Origin: Plantago major
Taxonomy: Eukaryota; Streptophyta; Magnoliopsida; Lamiales; Plantaginaceae
Length of the DNA stretch: 64,000 bases
Reading direction: 5' to 3'
Assembly (NCBI GenBank): GCA_026545765.1
Contig: CM048841.1
Span: 93,577,352-93,641,351, forward strand
The notes beneath the pieces were generated by a model. It was not told the origin of the DNA. It did not search any database and worked only from the letters and a program-made list of their open reading frames with translations. How positions within the stretch are numbered: position 1 is the stretch's first letter; each line of letters begins with the position of its first letter. A program made the translations under genes and the position numbers. Positions 45,601 to 58,537 of this stretch are shown here, in pieces.

Positions 45601-48127
45601 CAGGAAACATGAGATTAGGTTCTCATATCTTTGATGGAACCGTCAGAATTAAAAGATCTTCCAGTAGGAATCCATTTTTGAATGAATTTCTTTGAAATAT
45701 TCTTTTGTCTGACATGAACATAAGGAGGAATTCTATTTGAATGAATGTTATCATTAGTAAGAATTATTTTCTTCCTTGGTGTGTTCCTAGGTGCTCCATA
45801 AGATGCTTTCAGATACTCAGTTTCGAGTTTGCTTTTCAAAGAACTTAGCTTTCCTTGCCAGATTTCTTCTAGCCCTGGCATTCAGATTTTCAGTGGCTCG
45901 ATTTAACTTCCACTTCTGATAATTGCTTTGAGCAATTCTAGCTTTCAGCCATCGTTCTTGCTCCTGCTTGTACTCATGAGCAAGTTGTTTTCCGATGCCT
46001 TTGTAGCCAATACCGTTTCGAGCACTTGAAGCTATCTGAGATCTTTTCTCAGTAGCTTTGCTAGTCTCTGGTTGGTCTAATTTCTTTCCAGAAAAAGTGA
46101 CATGGGAGAATTTGCCAGCTCCTGCAATTCTACCTTTTTGAGAGACATAGCACTGTGGGTGTTTACACTTTTCAGTGTTGTGTTTCTTTTCAGAGACGTG
46201 CCCAACAGTTTTGTTTTTGACTTGTTTTTCCCACAAAGGTTTAGTCGCAACTGCCTTTCCTTTGTCAACAATCTTTGTCTTTTCACCGATACTATAGATT
46301 GTATGGGAACCGTCTTGCTGAGTACTTACAAATGTTCTTCTCTCCTTACTCTTATTCAGAGTGATAAAACAATTTGTCTGTGTATTCAGCCCAAGTCCTT
46401 ACTTTTCTGAAGGATCTCTTAAGTAAGATTGTACTTCAGTAAGGGTGTCACTAGCTTTGGCATAAGATTGAAAAGATAATTCTTTCTTCTTGAGTTCCTT
46501 GTTCTCAAAAAGAAGATATTCATATTTCTTTCGTAATTCAGCCATTGCTTCTTTATGTGACTTTTCAGTCTCAAATATCTGAGCTTTGAGAGATGCATTT
46601 TCAGCATCCTTTCTCTCAGATACTTTAACTAATTGAGAATTTTCCTTTGCAAGAGAATTCTTTTCTTCTTCAAGGTTTTCGGCTCTAGCTCGGATCATTA
46701 GAAATTATCTTTCATATATGTCAAGTTCTTTCCTGAGATTTTCTAGATTTTTTATTTCCTCTTCATCACTTTCATAAGTATAACAAGAAGTATGTGTTAC
46801 CTCATCAGCCATAAGACAGATTTCTATGTTGGAGATGTCTGGATCCAATTTCAAAGAACTCCACACATTTCATTCTTCTTGAGGCCGAAGTCGATTATAT
46901 CATGAGTAACTCCACATAATTCTGGTGATGGTAAAGTTGAGTCATCTGAATTGTCATCTTCAGAATCTATCTCAACGTCTAGAGCATCCAGTTGAATTTG
47001 GATTTTCTTTCTTTCTTCAGTTAACAAAGCTTTCTGGCTTCTTCTAAAGATTCTCCTATCTTTCTTGTCACCTGTCCTTAGTTTGTTGAGGCGTGGACAA
47101 TCCTATTGTGGCGGGTTTACGACAATAGAACAGATATCGTTTCCAATTTCTTCCTCAAGACATGATGCTTTCTGAGCTGGCTTGTTCAGCGAGCTTTGCA
47201 TATTTTTGTACTGGTGATAGTTTGAGCCTAGATGCTTTTTCAGCTTCTCTTTGGCTTTCCTTCTTTCAATTTCTCGACTGATATATTTGCTCATTTGCTT
47301 TGCAGCAAGAGCATCCTCAGTTTCTTCCTTGCTTTTCTTCTTTTCAGAAGTTCCTTGAGTGACTAGAGCAACGTTTTGCAACTTTTCAGTTGTTTGTTCT
47401 CTTTGAGTTGTCTCATAATCAACAGTAGCAAGATGAGAAAAGTTCCTTTGGAGTGATATTTGACATTCCTTGGTTAAAATAAAAGAATTGGTATGCTCCA
47501 TTGTGGTTAAGACTTACGACAATAGTCTTAATCTTTTCCGATTGGGAGTATCTGCTTTCCCAAGAGCCTCCATGTCACTCATGAGAGTGGTAAATCTGAA
47601 ATCAAGTTCTTCCAGAGTTTCAGTGGGTCCTTGTTTGAAATTTTGAAATTTCAACTTGAGAACTTCGAACTTGTTTTCTTTGGTTTTCTCAGTTCCGGCA
47701 CAGATTTCTTCAATCAGTTGCCAGACAACTTTCGCCGTTTTAGCACCCTACGCTTTATAATCAGATGCTCAGGTGTCGATCTGATGATGATATTACGAGC
47801 TTGACCATCCAGACGATTTCTCTTGGCATCTTCCGATGTCCAGAGTTCTCTGGGCTTTGGTTCGTAAATGACTTGACTAGCAGATCTCCCACTTGTTGAC
47901 GCATCGGTTTGTGAAGATCCTTCGCTTTGATCTCTGTCTCTACCATTAGAAACCTCCATGACTTGTTTGAGTTGTTGAATGACTATTGGGCCATTCTTTA
48001 TCACTTCGATCATTTCGTCACTTATGGCTTCAAGGTGGAGCATCATGTTGTTTTTCCATTTCTCGTAATTCTCTGGTTTGAGAATGGGTGCATCACTCAG
48101 AGACATACCTGCACACTTAACACACAA
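45601..48127 (-). pseudogene. Sirevirus-like gag with coiled-coil extension
   Basis: The minus strand from about 48106 reads MSLSDAPILKPENYEKWKNN, the N-terminus of Sirevirus Gag. A UBN2-type segment follows and breaks near 47714. It continues in other frames through a Lys-rich part (47501-47103), an acidic part (about 47000) and a heptad-rich coiled coil (46698-46399: ENLEEEKNSLAKENSQLVKV). A basic region comes last (46236-45820). A clear CCHC knuckle is not visible. A long coiled-coil Gag extension is characteristic of this genus. Several stops and shifts are present. Confidence 0.75.
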
Positions 48128-48203
48128 ATTAAGTAGTCCTCGAAAATGGACAAAGTTCCTTCACCTATCTGGAGATCTAGGTTTAGTGCAGAAGGCTTGT
48201 GAA

Positions 48204-48221
48204 GCTCCTGCTCTGATACCA
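48204..48221 (-). promoter_or_regulatory. Primer-binding site of the Sirevirus-like element
   Basis: TGGTATCAGAGCAGGAGC on the minus strand, complementary to the 3' end of initiator tRNA-Met, 2 nt from the end of the 5' LTR. Confidence 0.9.
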
Positions 48222-48223
48222 GT

Positions 48224-49928
48224 TGTTGGTCCAGATAACGGCAAAGTAAAAGACTGGGGGGGGGGGGGGTGAATAGTCTTTTTAAAACTTTTATCGATAA
48301 AAACTATTTCTCAGATATCTGAGTAGATATCTGATACTTAGAATCAGAGCGCGGAAGACTTAATATAGATAAGTGCAGAAACAGTTAAAGTGTGTGTGTG
48401 TTGCTGAAATGTAAATACAGAAAGGTAAATAACACAACAAGTATAGTGGTATCTGGAGGTGGCGTAATCCTCCAACTAATCCACTTCGGTCTTCCAGAGA
48501 CCTAGAATTCACTAAAATAGATAATTGAGTTCTCCTTACAAAAATCCTATTCTAAGATTCCTTTAAACAAATGGTTCCCAACCAAATGTTCCCCCTGAGT
48601 TGTTCCACGCTTTCATGACCAAGTACTTCTGACTCGAAACCTTTTTGAGTTATTCCCTAGCTTCCCAAGCTAAGTACTTCCTATACTCAATAACCTTGGA
48701 GTTATTCCTTAGTTTACCAAATCAAGTACTTCCTATACTCCGGTAACCTTGGAGTTATTCCCTGATTTTTCAAACTAAGTACTTCATGTACTCCACGCCA
48801 GTTATGGTGTTGGTTTTGGTTTGAGTTGTCAGATGAGCTTCTTTAATAACTTATTCAGTTATTCAGATAGCTCTGTGAATCAAGTATACTTAATACACTT
48901 TTCAATGTATGGTATCTTGTTCTTTTTACCGACCCAAGTCTTAGATAAATGTTCAAGAGAATGAATCTCAGATACTTGATCTTTCGTTTCAACTCTTTCA
49001 CAGATAGCTATGCTTGTTTAGGATCAGGACACTTAGAACTTCAATGTTACTCAAGATCAAAGGCTTTGGTCGCAACAGAAAGCTTTGAGGATAAGTAAGT
49101 TGCTTTGAGAGAGTAAGGTGTTCAGCTTTTTGTTCAAGGTGTGTCTCTTCAAGCAGTCTAAGTGTTGATATTTATAGATGAATTTGAGTACCGTTTGAAT
49201 AGTATCCGTTAGGCTCAAATTCAAACTATTGATATCTGTGTATAGTATCAGTGTGTTTTGTCTTCTTCTTCGTCGCCGTTGCTTTTATTCGACATCTCGT
49301 CCGTGCATTAAATGCATTGTACTATACTTTTGTCCTCAGTGTCAATCTAATCTGTGTATCAGAGACTAGTGTTATCTGATTCTTTGCACGTCCTTATCTT
49401 CAATCTTTAGATACCACTTTTATTGAAACAACTTTGTTTGCAATATATATATTTCTTTTTCAGAAATGTGGTTAAAGTTCAAGGTATCTGAGAATAGATA
49501 TATGTGGACACTTTCCTTGTTTTCAGATAGGTCTTTTATTTCTCAGATTTCTCTTGTGACACAGTTTGTTTAAAACCATTCGTGTCTTCAAGATATCTGG
49601 CTAAGGTATCTGAAAAACAGTTTCAGTAATCTTGTGCAGTTTCTTCAAGTCTTCAATGTCGTTGAGCTTGTTCTGCTTGGATGTCTTCTTCTTGGTCTTA
49701 TCTCCATAAAATAAAAATTACATTTGAGACCTAACATCCTATACAAGATTAGCTAGACTATCATACTTAGTGAGTTTCCTCTTTTACAATGTTCAAGTGA
49801 ACCAAGAGTACTAATCACCTTTCTGAGACTAAGATAAGTCATCATGTTGCTGATCAAAATCTAAACAGATATTTCTAACAAAATATCTAATAAATTTCCT
49901 AACAAATTTCCCAAGAAATTGCCCAACA
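48224..49928 (-). repeat. 5' LTR of the Sirevirus-like element
   Basis: 1,705 bp, near-identical to 33785-35507 over most of its length, with clusters of small indels near 48600-48645 and 49240-49350. Confidence 0.88.
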
Positions 49929-49933
49929 AATTG

Positions 49934-51193
49934 CACGATTTCAGGCACCAAAACGACATAATTGTGCCAAATCGAGACGAAGAAGCAAATACGCCGAATT
50001 GACCGTTGCATGGAGTTCGAGGAGTCAAAACATTTCATGCGACCAACCAATGCGAAGATAATTGAAGATGCAACAACTTTGTAGCAGACTACTTTTCGAG
50101 GAAATGAAGTTCCAAAGCCCGAAATTGAAGAACAAAGAAAACAGATTCGAAGCTGCAGATATCGCAGATGGCGGTCCACAGGGGCCCGCAAAAGGCCCCA
50201 ATGCGGTCCATAGGCAACAACAGTCAAGCTTCTGTTTTGTTTTGGGCTGTTTCTCCTGGTCTGTCAGGCTAGAGCCCGCCTTCCTAAATCTTCCTTATTG
50301 AAGAATGGCGGCCAGAGCTCGATTTCCACACTATAAATAAGACCTCAGGGATCTCATAATTCTACACCGCTCACAAAGAAACTCTCCTGAGAGAGAACCA
50401 GTCCTTTGGGAAGTGAAACCCCAACACCGCTGACCGTCAGACAGCCAGAAGGAGGAAACTCTAGAAGTAGCAGCACGAAGACATCAGAGACTAAGCTTCT
50501 CCTTCCTTTCTTCTTTAGTTTTTCGATTTCTGTTCTTAGATTACTATGAGTAGCTAACTTTCTTTTGTAAAGGCGATCCGCCGTAACTCTGTTTTTGCTA
50601 CTTCTTTATATACCGTGATATATTAATGAATTAGTTTTAAAACGTAATTTCGTACTTATTTTTTATTCGTCCGACTCTTTACGTGGGAAATCCTTACTAA
50701 CTACGACTTAGTAACGGACTTTATATTATCCTGTGTGATTTGTCTGAAAACGTGACGAGATAGTGTGTTGAGTGACACAACACATTGTTGGTATAAGTGA
50801 AGGTGTCTGGATTAACTACGATTTGTTCTTTTTGGCATGTTTCTTTGCTGCCTGTAGACGGCTAGTACGTTGTTTGATTCTAAATAGTTGGGAGTAGCAT
50901 AGCAGAGGGAGGTCGGGGATCCTTTACGCTTCACACCATTGAATACATCAAAACAATTAGGGTTTACTGTGATTTAATTAATCTGTCTGCCATCAATCTG
51001 TTTACTTTTCTGCATACAATTACAAACGTTATTTGCTTGTTCCTATGCTAAGTGTCCGTGGAGAACGACACCCCGAGTCAACTTTCCGCTATAAACTGTG
51101 GATTTGAGGACTTTCGACTTATAAATTTAATCTTGATTGTATTTAGGGATTACTGGTTCTACAACGAAAAACGAAATCTCTAAGTGCACATCA
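49934..51193 (+). repeat. Probable solo LTR, right fragment
   Basis: Continues the piece at 33675-33779. It has a TATA box (TATAAATA, 50332-50339) with a pyrimidine- and CA-rich leader and no long reading frame, like a plus-strand LTR. It ends ...GTGCACATCA. No primer-binding site or retroelement gene adjoins it. Both sides return to the old Copia, so it is a single LTR or another non-coding insertion. Its superfamily is not determined. Confidence 0.5.
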
Positions 51194-51690
51194 AGTATAT
51201 CGCACCATTATTTCAGCGTTACTGCCCGAATGGAACGAGGCTCCAAAATCCAACATCCAGGCCTCTAATGAACTGATTGCGCTTAACACTAGTGCATCAC
51301 GGACAACCTCAGTCATAGCGTACGCCAACGCATACTCCCTCTCTGAAGTTGTGCACTGATTTATATAGTGACTGTACTGGTCACAATCGTAGCACATGAT
51401 TGAACTTTTATCCTTCCTCGCTTTCGACCTATTCCTCGATCTCGATCGCCCTCCGTTTCTCGACTTAGTTTCAAATCTGCCCATATTACCAATATTCAAT
51501 GTTGTCCCCGAGTATACTCCTTGTTCTTTCCTGCAAATTTCTTCACTCATAATTATATCTGTAATCTCAGTGAAAACTAGCTTTACTTTTACTGAGTAAC
51601 TGCTATTACTGTGCCACTCCAGCTTTCGGGAAAAGAATACAGTAGAATTAGAGCTTGAATCTTTTCTATTTTTTATCAATGTCATCTATT
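51194..51690 (-). pseudogene. Old Copia element, gag-protease end
   Basis: A 164-residue frame on the minus strand with the C-terminal part of Tnt1-like Gag. Its Arg/Ser-rich linker is followed by a zinc knuckle remnant, CYDCDQYSHYINQC, and the protease start AWMLDFGASFHS (D-S-G changed to D-F-G). The protein frame runs into the fragment at 33674 when the two later insertions are ignored. The relic's upstream end (about 51690) lies about 190 bp from the RPL13A start codon. Confidence 0.75.
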
Positions 51691-51704
51691 CTTTTTGTAA
51701 TAGT

Positions 51705-54310
<2,606 letters not shown>

Positions 54311-55344
54311 GCTAATAATAGATAGTTCTTGGAATTGAATTTTTTTGGCGAATGATTTTTGGAGTCTTGTCTCATTGAAAACATTAACTAAATCTTCATC
54401 ATGTCGACTACTACTCGTTTTGGATTCATACAAGTTTTAGTTCCTGCAACATTTGCTTGTGTTGCTTTTGAGATATATTATTTCATATTGGTGTTCACCT
54501 ATTTTCTTTCTCATTGCGCCTGGGCAGGTGTTGTTTCATTCCAACATGACTTGTTAGTCGATGATCAATCTGTGTAAAATTTTAGTAACTTTGAAAATCT
54601 GATTATGAGATCCCCGAGTCTGCTTTGTTGTCCTGTTGAGAGGCATCCTATTGAAAAGATAAAATAAAAAGACTCGGAACACACCAGACCATTTAGATTG
54701 TAAATTTTGTGGCTTTGGTTGGCGGGTTGGCTCGACCTCTGCGAATTTTTCCTTCCAAATTGCTTGAATCAGAGCTTGAAAATCAAAGAATGGGCGAGTG
54801 CCAGTAACGAAAGACAGCACAGAAAGAAAGAGAGATTCTGGCGATGACTTCCGTAAATATCACAATGAAAATGGATTTATTATGACACCTGAGTCGCCAT
54901 AATATATTCAAATAACAACCAAATCGATGATTGAAAAAGAAAGAGTAGAAGAAAAAAGTAGAACACCATGGATATTGTTCATCCATGGAGGTTTGTTTGT
55001 CCTCCATGGATGAGCATCAAATTCGCTTTGAAAATTCACGAGTCGAACCCGATCCTTTTGAATCGGATTTGTCCAACGAAATTAAGGTAAACTAAGTAGT
55101 TTAAATTGGGATGGAGGGAGTATTTTTTAAAAAGGTGGACTGTTGTTTTATATCCTTTTTGCAATTCTTTCATGTGAGACCGATTCGATCAACATCATAT
55201 GTTTACTACCAAATATCGTGTGTTTAATATATATTGTATTAGGTCCATGTTATGCATGAACATATTGTATCTTGCAAAAGATAGTTAGAAAACAAAGGAT
55301 TACGCGACGAGAAGATATTTAACTGATATACTAAAAACTACTAA
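54311..55344. other. RPL13A 3' UTR and intergenic DNA
   Basis: The first 200-300 bp are probably 3' UTR. GGGATGGAGGGAGTA near 55107-55122 resembles one end of a Stowaway MITE, but no partner end was found. No further gene was recognised. Confidence 0.5.
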
Positions 55345-56094
55345 GGCTCTGTTTACCACTAGCTTTTCAGCTCCATGAGCTTTTTTTGACCATTGACTAA
55401 TAAAAAACTCGTTACGTGAACGCGCAGCTTCTTAATCAGCTAGCTGGTTAAGAAGCTACCCAAGTTAGCTTTTTTTTTAAAAAGATGCTCCTTATCTTTT
55501 TCATTCCGAAAATATCCCTGACCTAAATTAGAAAAAAAAGAAGAAGGAAAAACTACCCGTTTTTATTATTTATTATTCTCGACTTATATTTTATATTGTT
55601 GGATCCTTTGTTATACATTTTGTGTACTTGTTTGCAACTAGCATAAGGATTAATGCATCCGCATCTCTTTAAAATGCATACATGTAGTACACATCAATTA
55701 CTGATTTTTTAATTACTAAGTTAAAATGCTCAACGAATATTTCTTTCGACTTCTGATAATTTTGATGATGTTATTAAAGTGGCGATGTAAAGTACATTGA
55801 ATATATATTAGAATAATTGGACAAAATGTGATGTACTATTATTTAAAAAACTATAGACTAGCTAATAATACGATGAGAAAGGTTAAAGAAAATAAAAATA
55901 AGAGCAATGCCCTTTTATGTCATTTTACAAAATACCAACTAGCTTATCAACTAATTTGCTAAACACCTACATTTAAAATCAGCTAACTTCTCAGCTAGTT
56001 AATCAGCTCCTTAATCAGCTAGCTTATCAGCTACCTAACCAACTAGTTAATCAGCTACCAGCTAGCTTTTCAGTTAGTTTTGTTAAACAGAGCC
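55345..56094. mobile_element. PIF/Harbinger (Tourist-like) MITE, 750 bp
   Basis: Starts GGCTCTGTTTACCACTAGC and ends TTTTGTTAAACAGAGCC, a terminal inverted repeat of about 12 bp plus longer subterminal AGCTAGCTTTTCAGCT repeats in both directions. It is flanked by TAA on each side (55342-55344 and 56095-56097), the target-site duplication of Harbinger elements. No transposase is encoded. The right end is packed with CAGCTA/TTAATCAGCTA repeats. Confidence 0.82.
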
Positions 56095-56097
56095 TAA

Positions 56098-56483
56098 GTA
56101 GCAAATATAGTTAAATCATTCTGTAGCGTAGTTTGAATTATTAATTCAATGTAAATTATAATAAAGTCCTCGACGTATAGCTTTGGTCAAGCATAAATGC
56201 AAAATAAACAAAAATTAACAGAGAAGTTTAATGAGAGAGTCAGTGTGGAACATGTCCCTCACGGATTTAATTCTGACCATTAGAAATATTAATGGTGTTT
56301 TTGACTTGTAATTAAGTACATACAAAATCGGAATTCCGTGACTATTCTTCACCAAACAAAAACGTAGCAAACGTAAGTACCTTTCACAAACAGTGATACC
56401 CATTGATCAATCTTTCGTTTTCCAAAAATATTAAAATGGCTCTTTTTCAACTCGAACTGTATATTGAAATGAGAAATTTCAGT
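56098..56483. other. Intergenic, nothing recognised
   Basis: AT-rich DNA between the MITE and the Copia target site. Confidence 0.5.
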
Positions 56484-56488
56484 TACAC

Positions 56489-57410
56489 TTCTAGGAATTT
56501 TAGCAAGAAACCAAAGGACGGTCCATGACCTTGCACCTCAACCAAAGGGGCCCCACACGTTGAAAACGGAGATTTCTCGAACGTGTATTAATCTACTATA
56601 GTAGTAGAAGACACTTGAACAAGAATTACTAAAATTCATTTTAAGGTGAAAGAGTAATTGATACTCAAAGTGTGTTGGTTGAAGCATAGTTGGAAGTCCA
56701 AAGGTTGGAAGTGGGAGGGACATTCCACATGACTAAAATATGGGAAGGAGTAACTAATTATAAGTGCATAAGTTTGCATTAAGGGGTGGACCCCTTGGGG
56801 GTACCCATGTTTTTGGAAGGGGGAGGAGCTAGATGGCTCCTCGTTGACCATACGCACCCGCCAGGAGCCGGGCCCGGGGTCCGTGGGTTCGCGGGCCCGC
56901 TTCTTTGGTGGTGGAGGATATAATATTTTGGACCAAAAGCGATTATAATTTTGGTTGAAGCGTTTTGAAAAGGTTTCTCTGGAAAACCTTTCGACGAACA
57001 GACGCTCTGTTTCAGCGAACAGATAAGTCCGTTCGTTGTAACTGAAGACGAAAGATTGTGTATGTTCGCTCGCACCACCTAGACGAAAGATTGCGTATGC
57101 TCGCTAGCACCACCTGGCTGCTATTTATAGTCCCTTCCTGTTGCAGAATCGAATCACAAATTCTTCTGCTCTCCTTCTCCTCTCTCTTCTAAGCTTGCTT
57201 GTTTCCCATATTGCTGTAGTCCATCCGAGCATCGTATTTCAAGTGTTTGTATACGATCTCAACTGCAGTTTTATCTTGGGAGACTGTTCGCTAGATTTCT
57301 GTAAACACCAAGTGCAGAGCGAATAAAGTCTTAAGGAAAGAGTGCCATCACTCGACTCTGCAAAAATCATTCTGTTCTGTTTCCCGTATAGCCATACACA
57401 TAACCCTACA
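56489..57410 (+). repeat. 5' LTR of the 6.6-kb Copia element
   Basis: 922 bp with TATA-like TATTTATAG at 57122-57130 and AATAAA at 57322-57327, which bracket the likely R region. A GC-rich block at about 56860-56910 is shorter here than in the 3' LTR. A shared 61-codon frame in both LTRs is coincidental. Confidence 0.9.
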
Positions 57411-57412
57411 AG

Positions 57413-57424
57413 TTAAGACTTTAT
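57413..57424 (+). promoter_or_regulatory. Candidate self-priming site
   Basis: TTAAGACTTTAT begins 3 nt after the 5' LTR. It is the exact reverse complement of ATAAAGTCTTAA at 57323-57334 in the same LTR (and 63022-63033 in the 3' LTR), overlapping the AATAAA signal. No tRNA 3'-CCA complement is present at the expected place. Confidence 0.45.
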
Positions 57425-57430
57425 CCGTCA

Positions 57431-58537
57431 ATGGCTGCTACTGGAAACGATGTTCCTGATGTTCCTGCTGCTCATGTTCGTACCAATGCCGCCCACAACC
57501 ACCATGGAGAAAAACCGGAGAAGTTTCTGGGTTCCAACTTCAAACAGTGGAAACATAAAATGCTGTTCTACCTGACGACCTTAGGGCTGGCGAACTACCT
57601 CAATGCTGATACACCTTCCGCTCCAGTCATGCAAGATACCGACCCAAATGCCATGTCTGCGGAAGCTTCTCAGGCCGCTCAGGATGACAACCGGAGGAGG
57701 CAACTTGCTTATGACGCATGGGTTCACAGCGACTTCCTATGTAAGAACTACATTCTCAATTGCCTTTCTGATGCTCTTTATACTGCATTATGCTCTGTCA
57801 GTACCGCAAGGGACTTGTTGGAAAAACTGGACAGGAAGTACAGCGCCCAGGATGCTGGTACTAAGAAGTTCGTTGTGGGGAAGTTTCTGAACTTCAAAAT
57901 GGCTGATTCAAAATCTGTGATGAGTCAAGTTCTGGAATTTCAGTCCATTCTTCACGAACTGGAACAGGAAGGAATGAAACCAAATGAGCCTTTCTTGGTC
58001 GCTTCCCTGATTGAGAAACTACCACCTTCATGGAACGAATTCATGAGTTATCTCAAGTTGAAAACCAAGGAGATGGGGCTTGAAGAGTTGATTGTCAAAC
58101 TTCAAATTCAGGAAGACAACCGCAGAGCTTTGGTTAAGGGTAAGCAACCTATGGAAGCCAAAGCACACTTGGTCGACTCCAAGGCTAGCAAAAAGAAGCG
58201 CAAAAGGCATGATGGAGACGTCAAGTCTCAAGGCAAGCCTAGTAAGTCGAAGAAGATCAAGGGAAACTGTTTCCATTGTGGAAAACCTGGGCATATGAAG
58301 GCTGACTGCTTCTCCTTCAACAAAGCAAACGCAAACACCAATGTTGTGGAGGAGAAGACTACTGTAGAAATTGACGATTTGGTCGGGTCATTCTCCGCAG
58401 TTGTCCTGGAGGCGAACCTAGTTGACAATCCAAAACAGTGGTGGATCGATACTGGTGCCACTCACCATATATGCTCAGACCGGGGCTCGTTCTCAACATA
58501 CCCTAATAAGTGGCAAGAAGCTGTTCATGGGAAATGA
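57431..58537 (+). pseudogene. Copia gag and protease start
   Basis: A 368-codon frame from the ATG 21 bp after the LTR. It starts MAATGNDVPDVPAAHVRTNA. The gag core follows (FLGSNFKQWKHKMLFYLTTL, then DLLEKLDRKYSAQDAGTKKF). A Lys-rich linker and one CCHC zinc knuckle (CFHCGKPGHMKADC, about residues 279-292) come next. The aspartic protease motif is [14 protein letters not shown], with the D-T-G intact. A one-base shift near 58505-58515 throws the frame off, and it stops after a further 15 or so residues. Protease continues in the frame entered at about 58520. If Gag and Pol are normally one polyprotein in this family, the shift is a lesion. Confidence 0.88.

Larger units (their letters stand above)
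33785..49928 (-). mobile_element. Sirevirus-like Copia element with env-like third ORF, 16.1 kb
   Basis: LTRs at 33785-35507 and 48224-49928 begin TGTTGGTCCAGATAACGG on the plus strand and end TTCCCAACA or TGCCCAACA. Five-base duplications, AATTG, flank the element (33780-33784 and 49929-49933). The transcript runs on the minus strand. The primer-binding site is TGGTATCAGAGCAGGAGC (48221-48204), gag lies at about 48.1-45.6 kb, pol at 45.6-42.2 kb, and a long extra coding region at 41.45-35.9 kb. The polypurine tract is AAAAAGGGGGAAATT next to the left LTR. Copia gene order plus a large ORF after pol identifies the Sirevirus (SIRE1/Maximus) type. Gag and pol carry many frame changes, so this copy is inactive. 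Confidence 0.9.

Noticed and set aside
33785-49928. Reading the G homopolymers in both LTRs as regulatory quadruplexes
   Set aside because: They are single homopolymer runs whose length is unreliable in assemblies, not spaced G-tracts.
50062-50301. 79-codon frame near the solo LTR TATA box
   Set aside because: No recognisable domain. It lies upstream of the TATA box inside LTR-like DNA.
54554-55007. Minus-strand frames downstream of RPL13A
   Set aside because: Short, no motif, and no promoter or splice context that I could support.
55107-55122. Second Stowaway MITE
   Set aside because: Only one end (GGGATGGAGGGAGTA) is visible and no inverted partner with TA was found.
57141-57326. 61-codon frame with a signal-peptide-like start, repeated at 62840
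   Set aside because: It lies in both LTRs downstream of the TATA-like element and stops at the AATAAA. Its repetition reflects LTR identity, not a gene.
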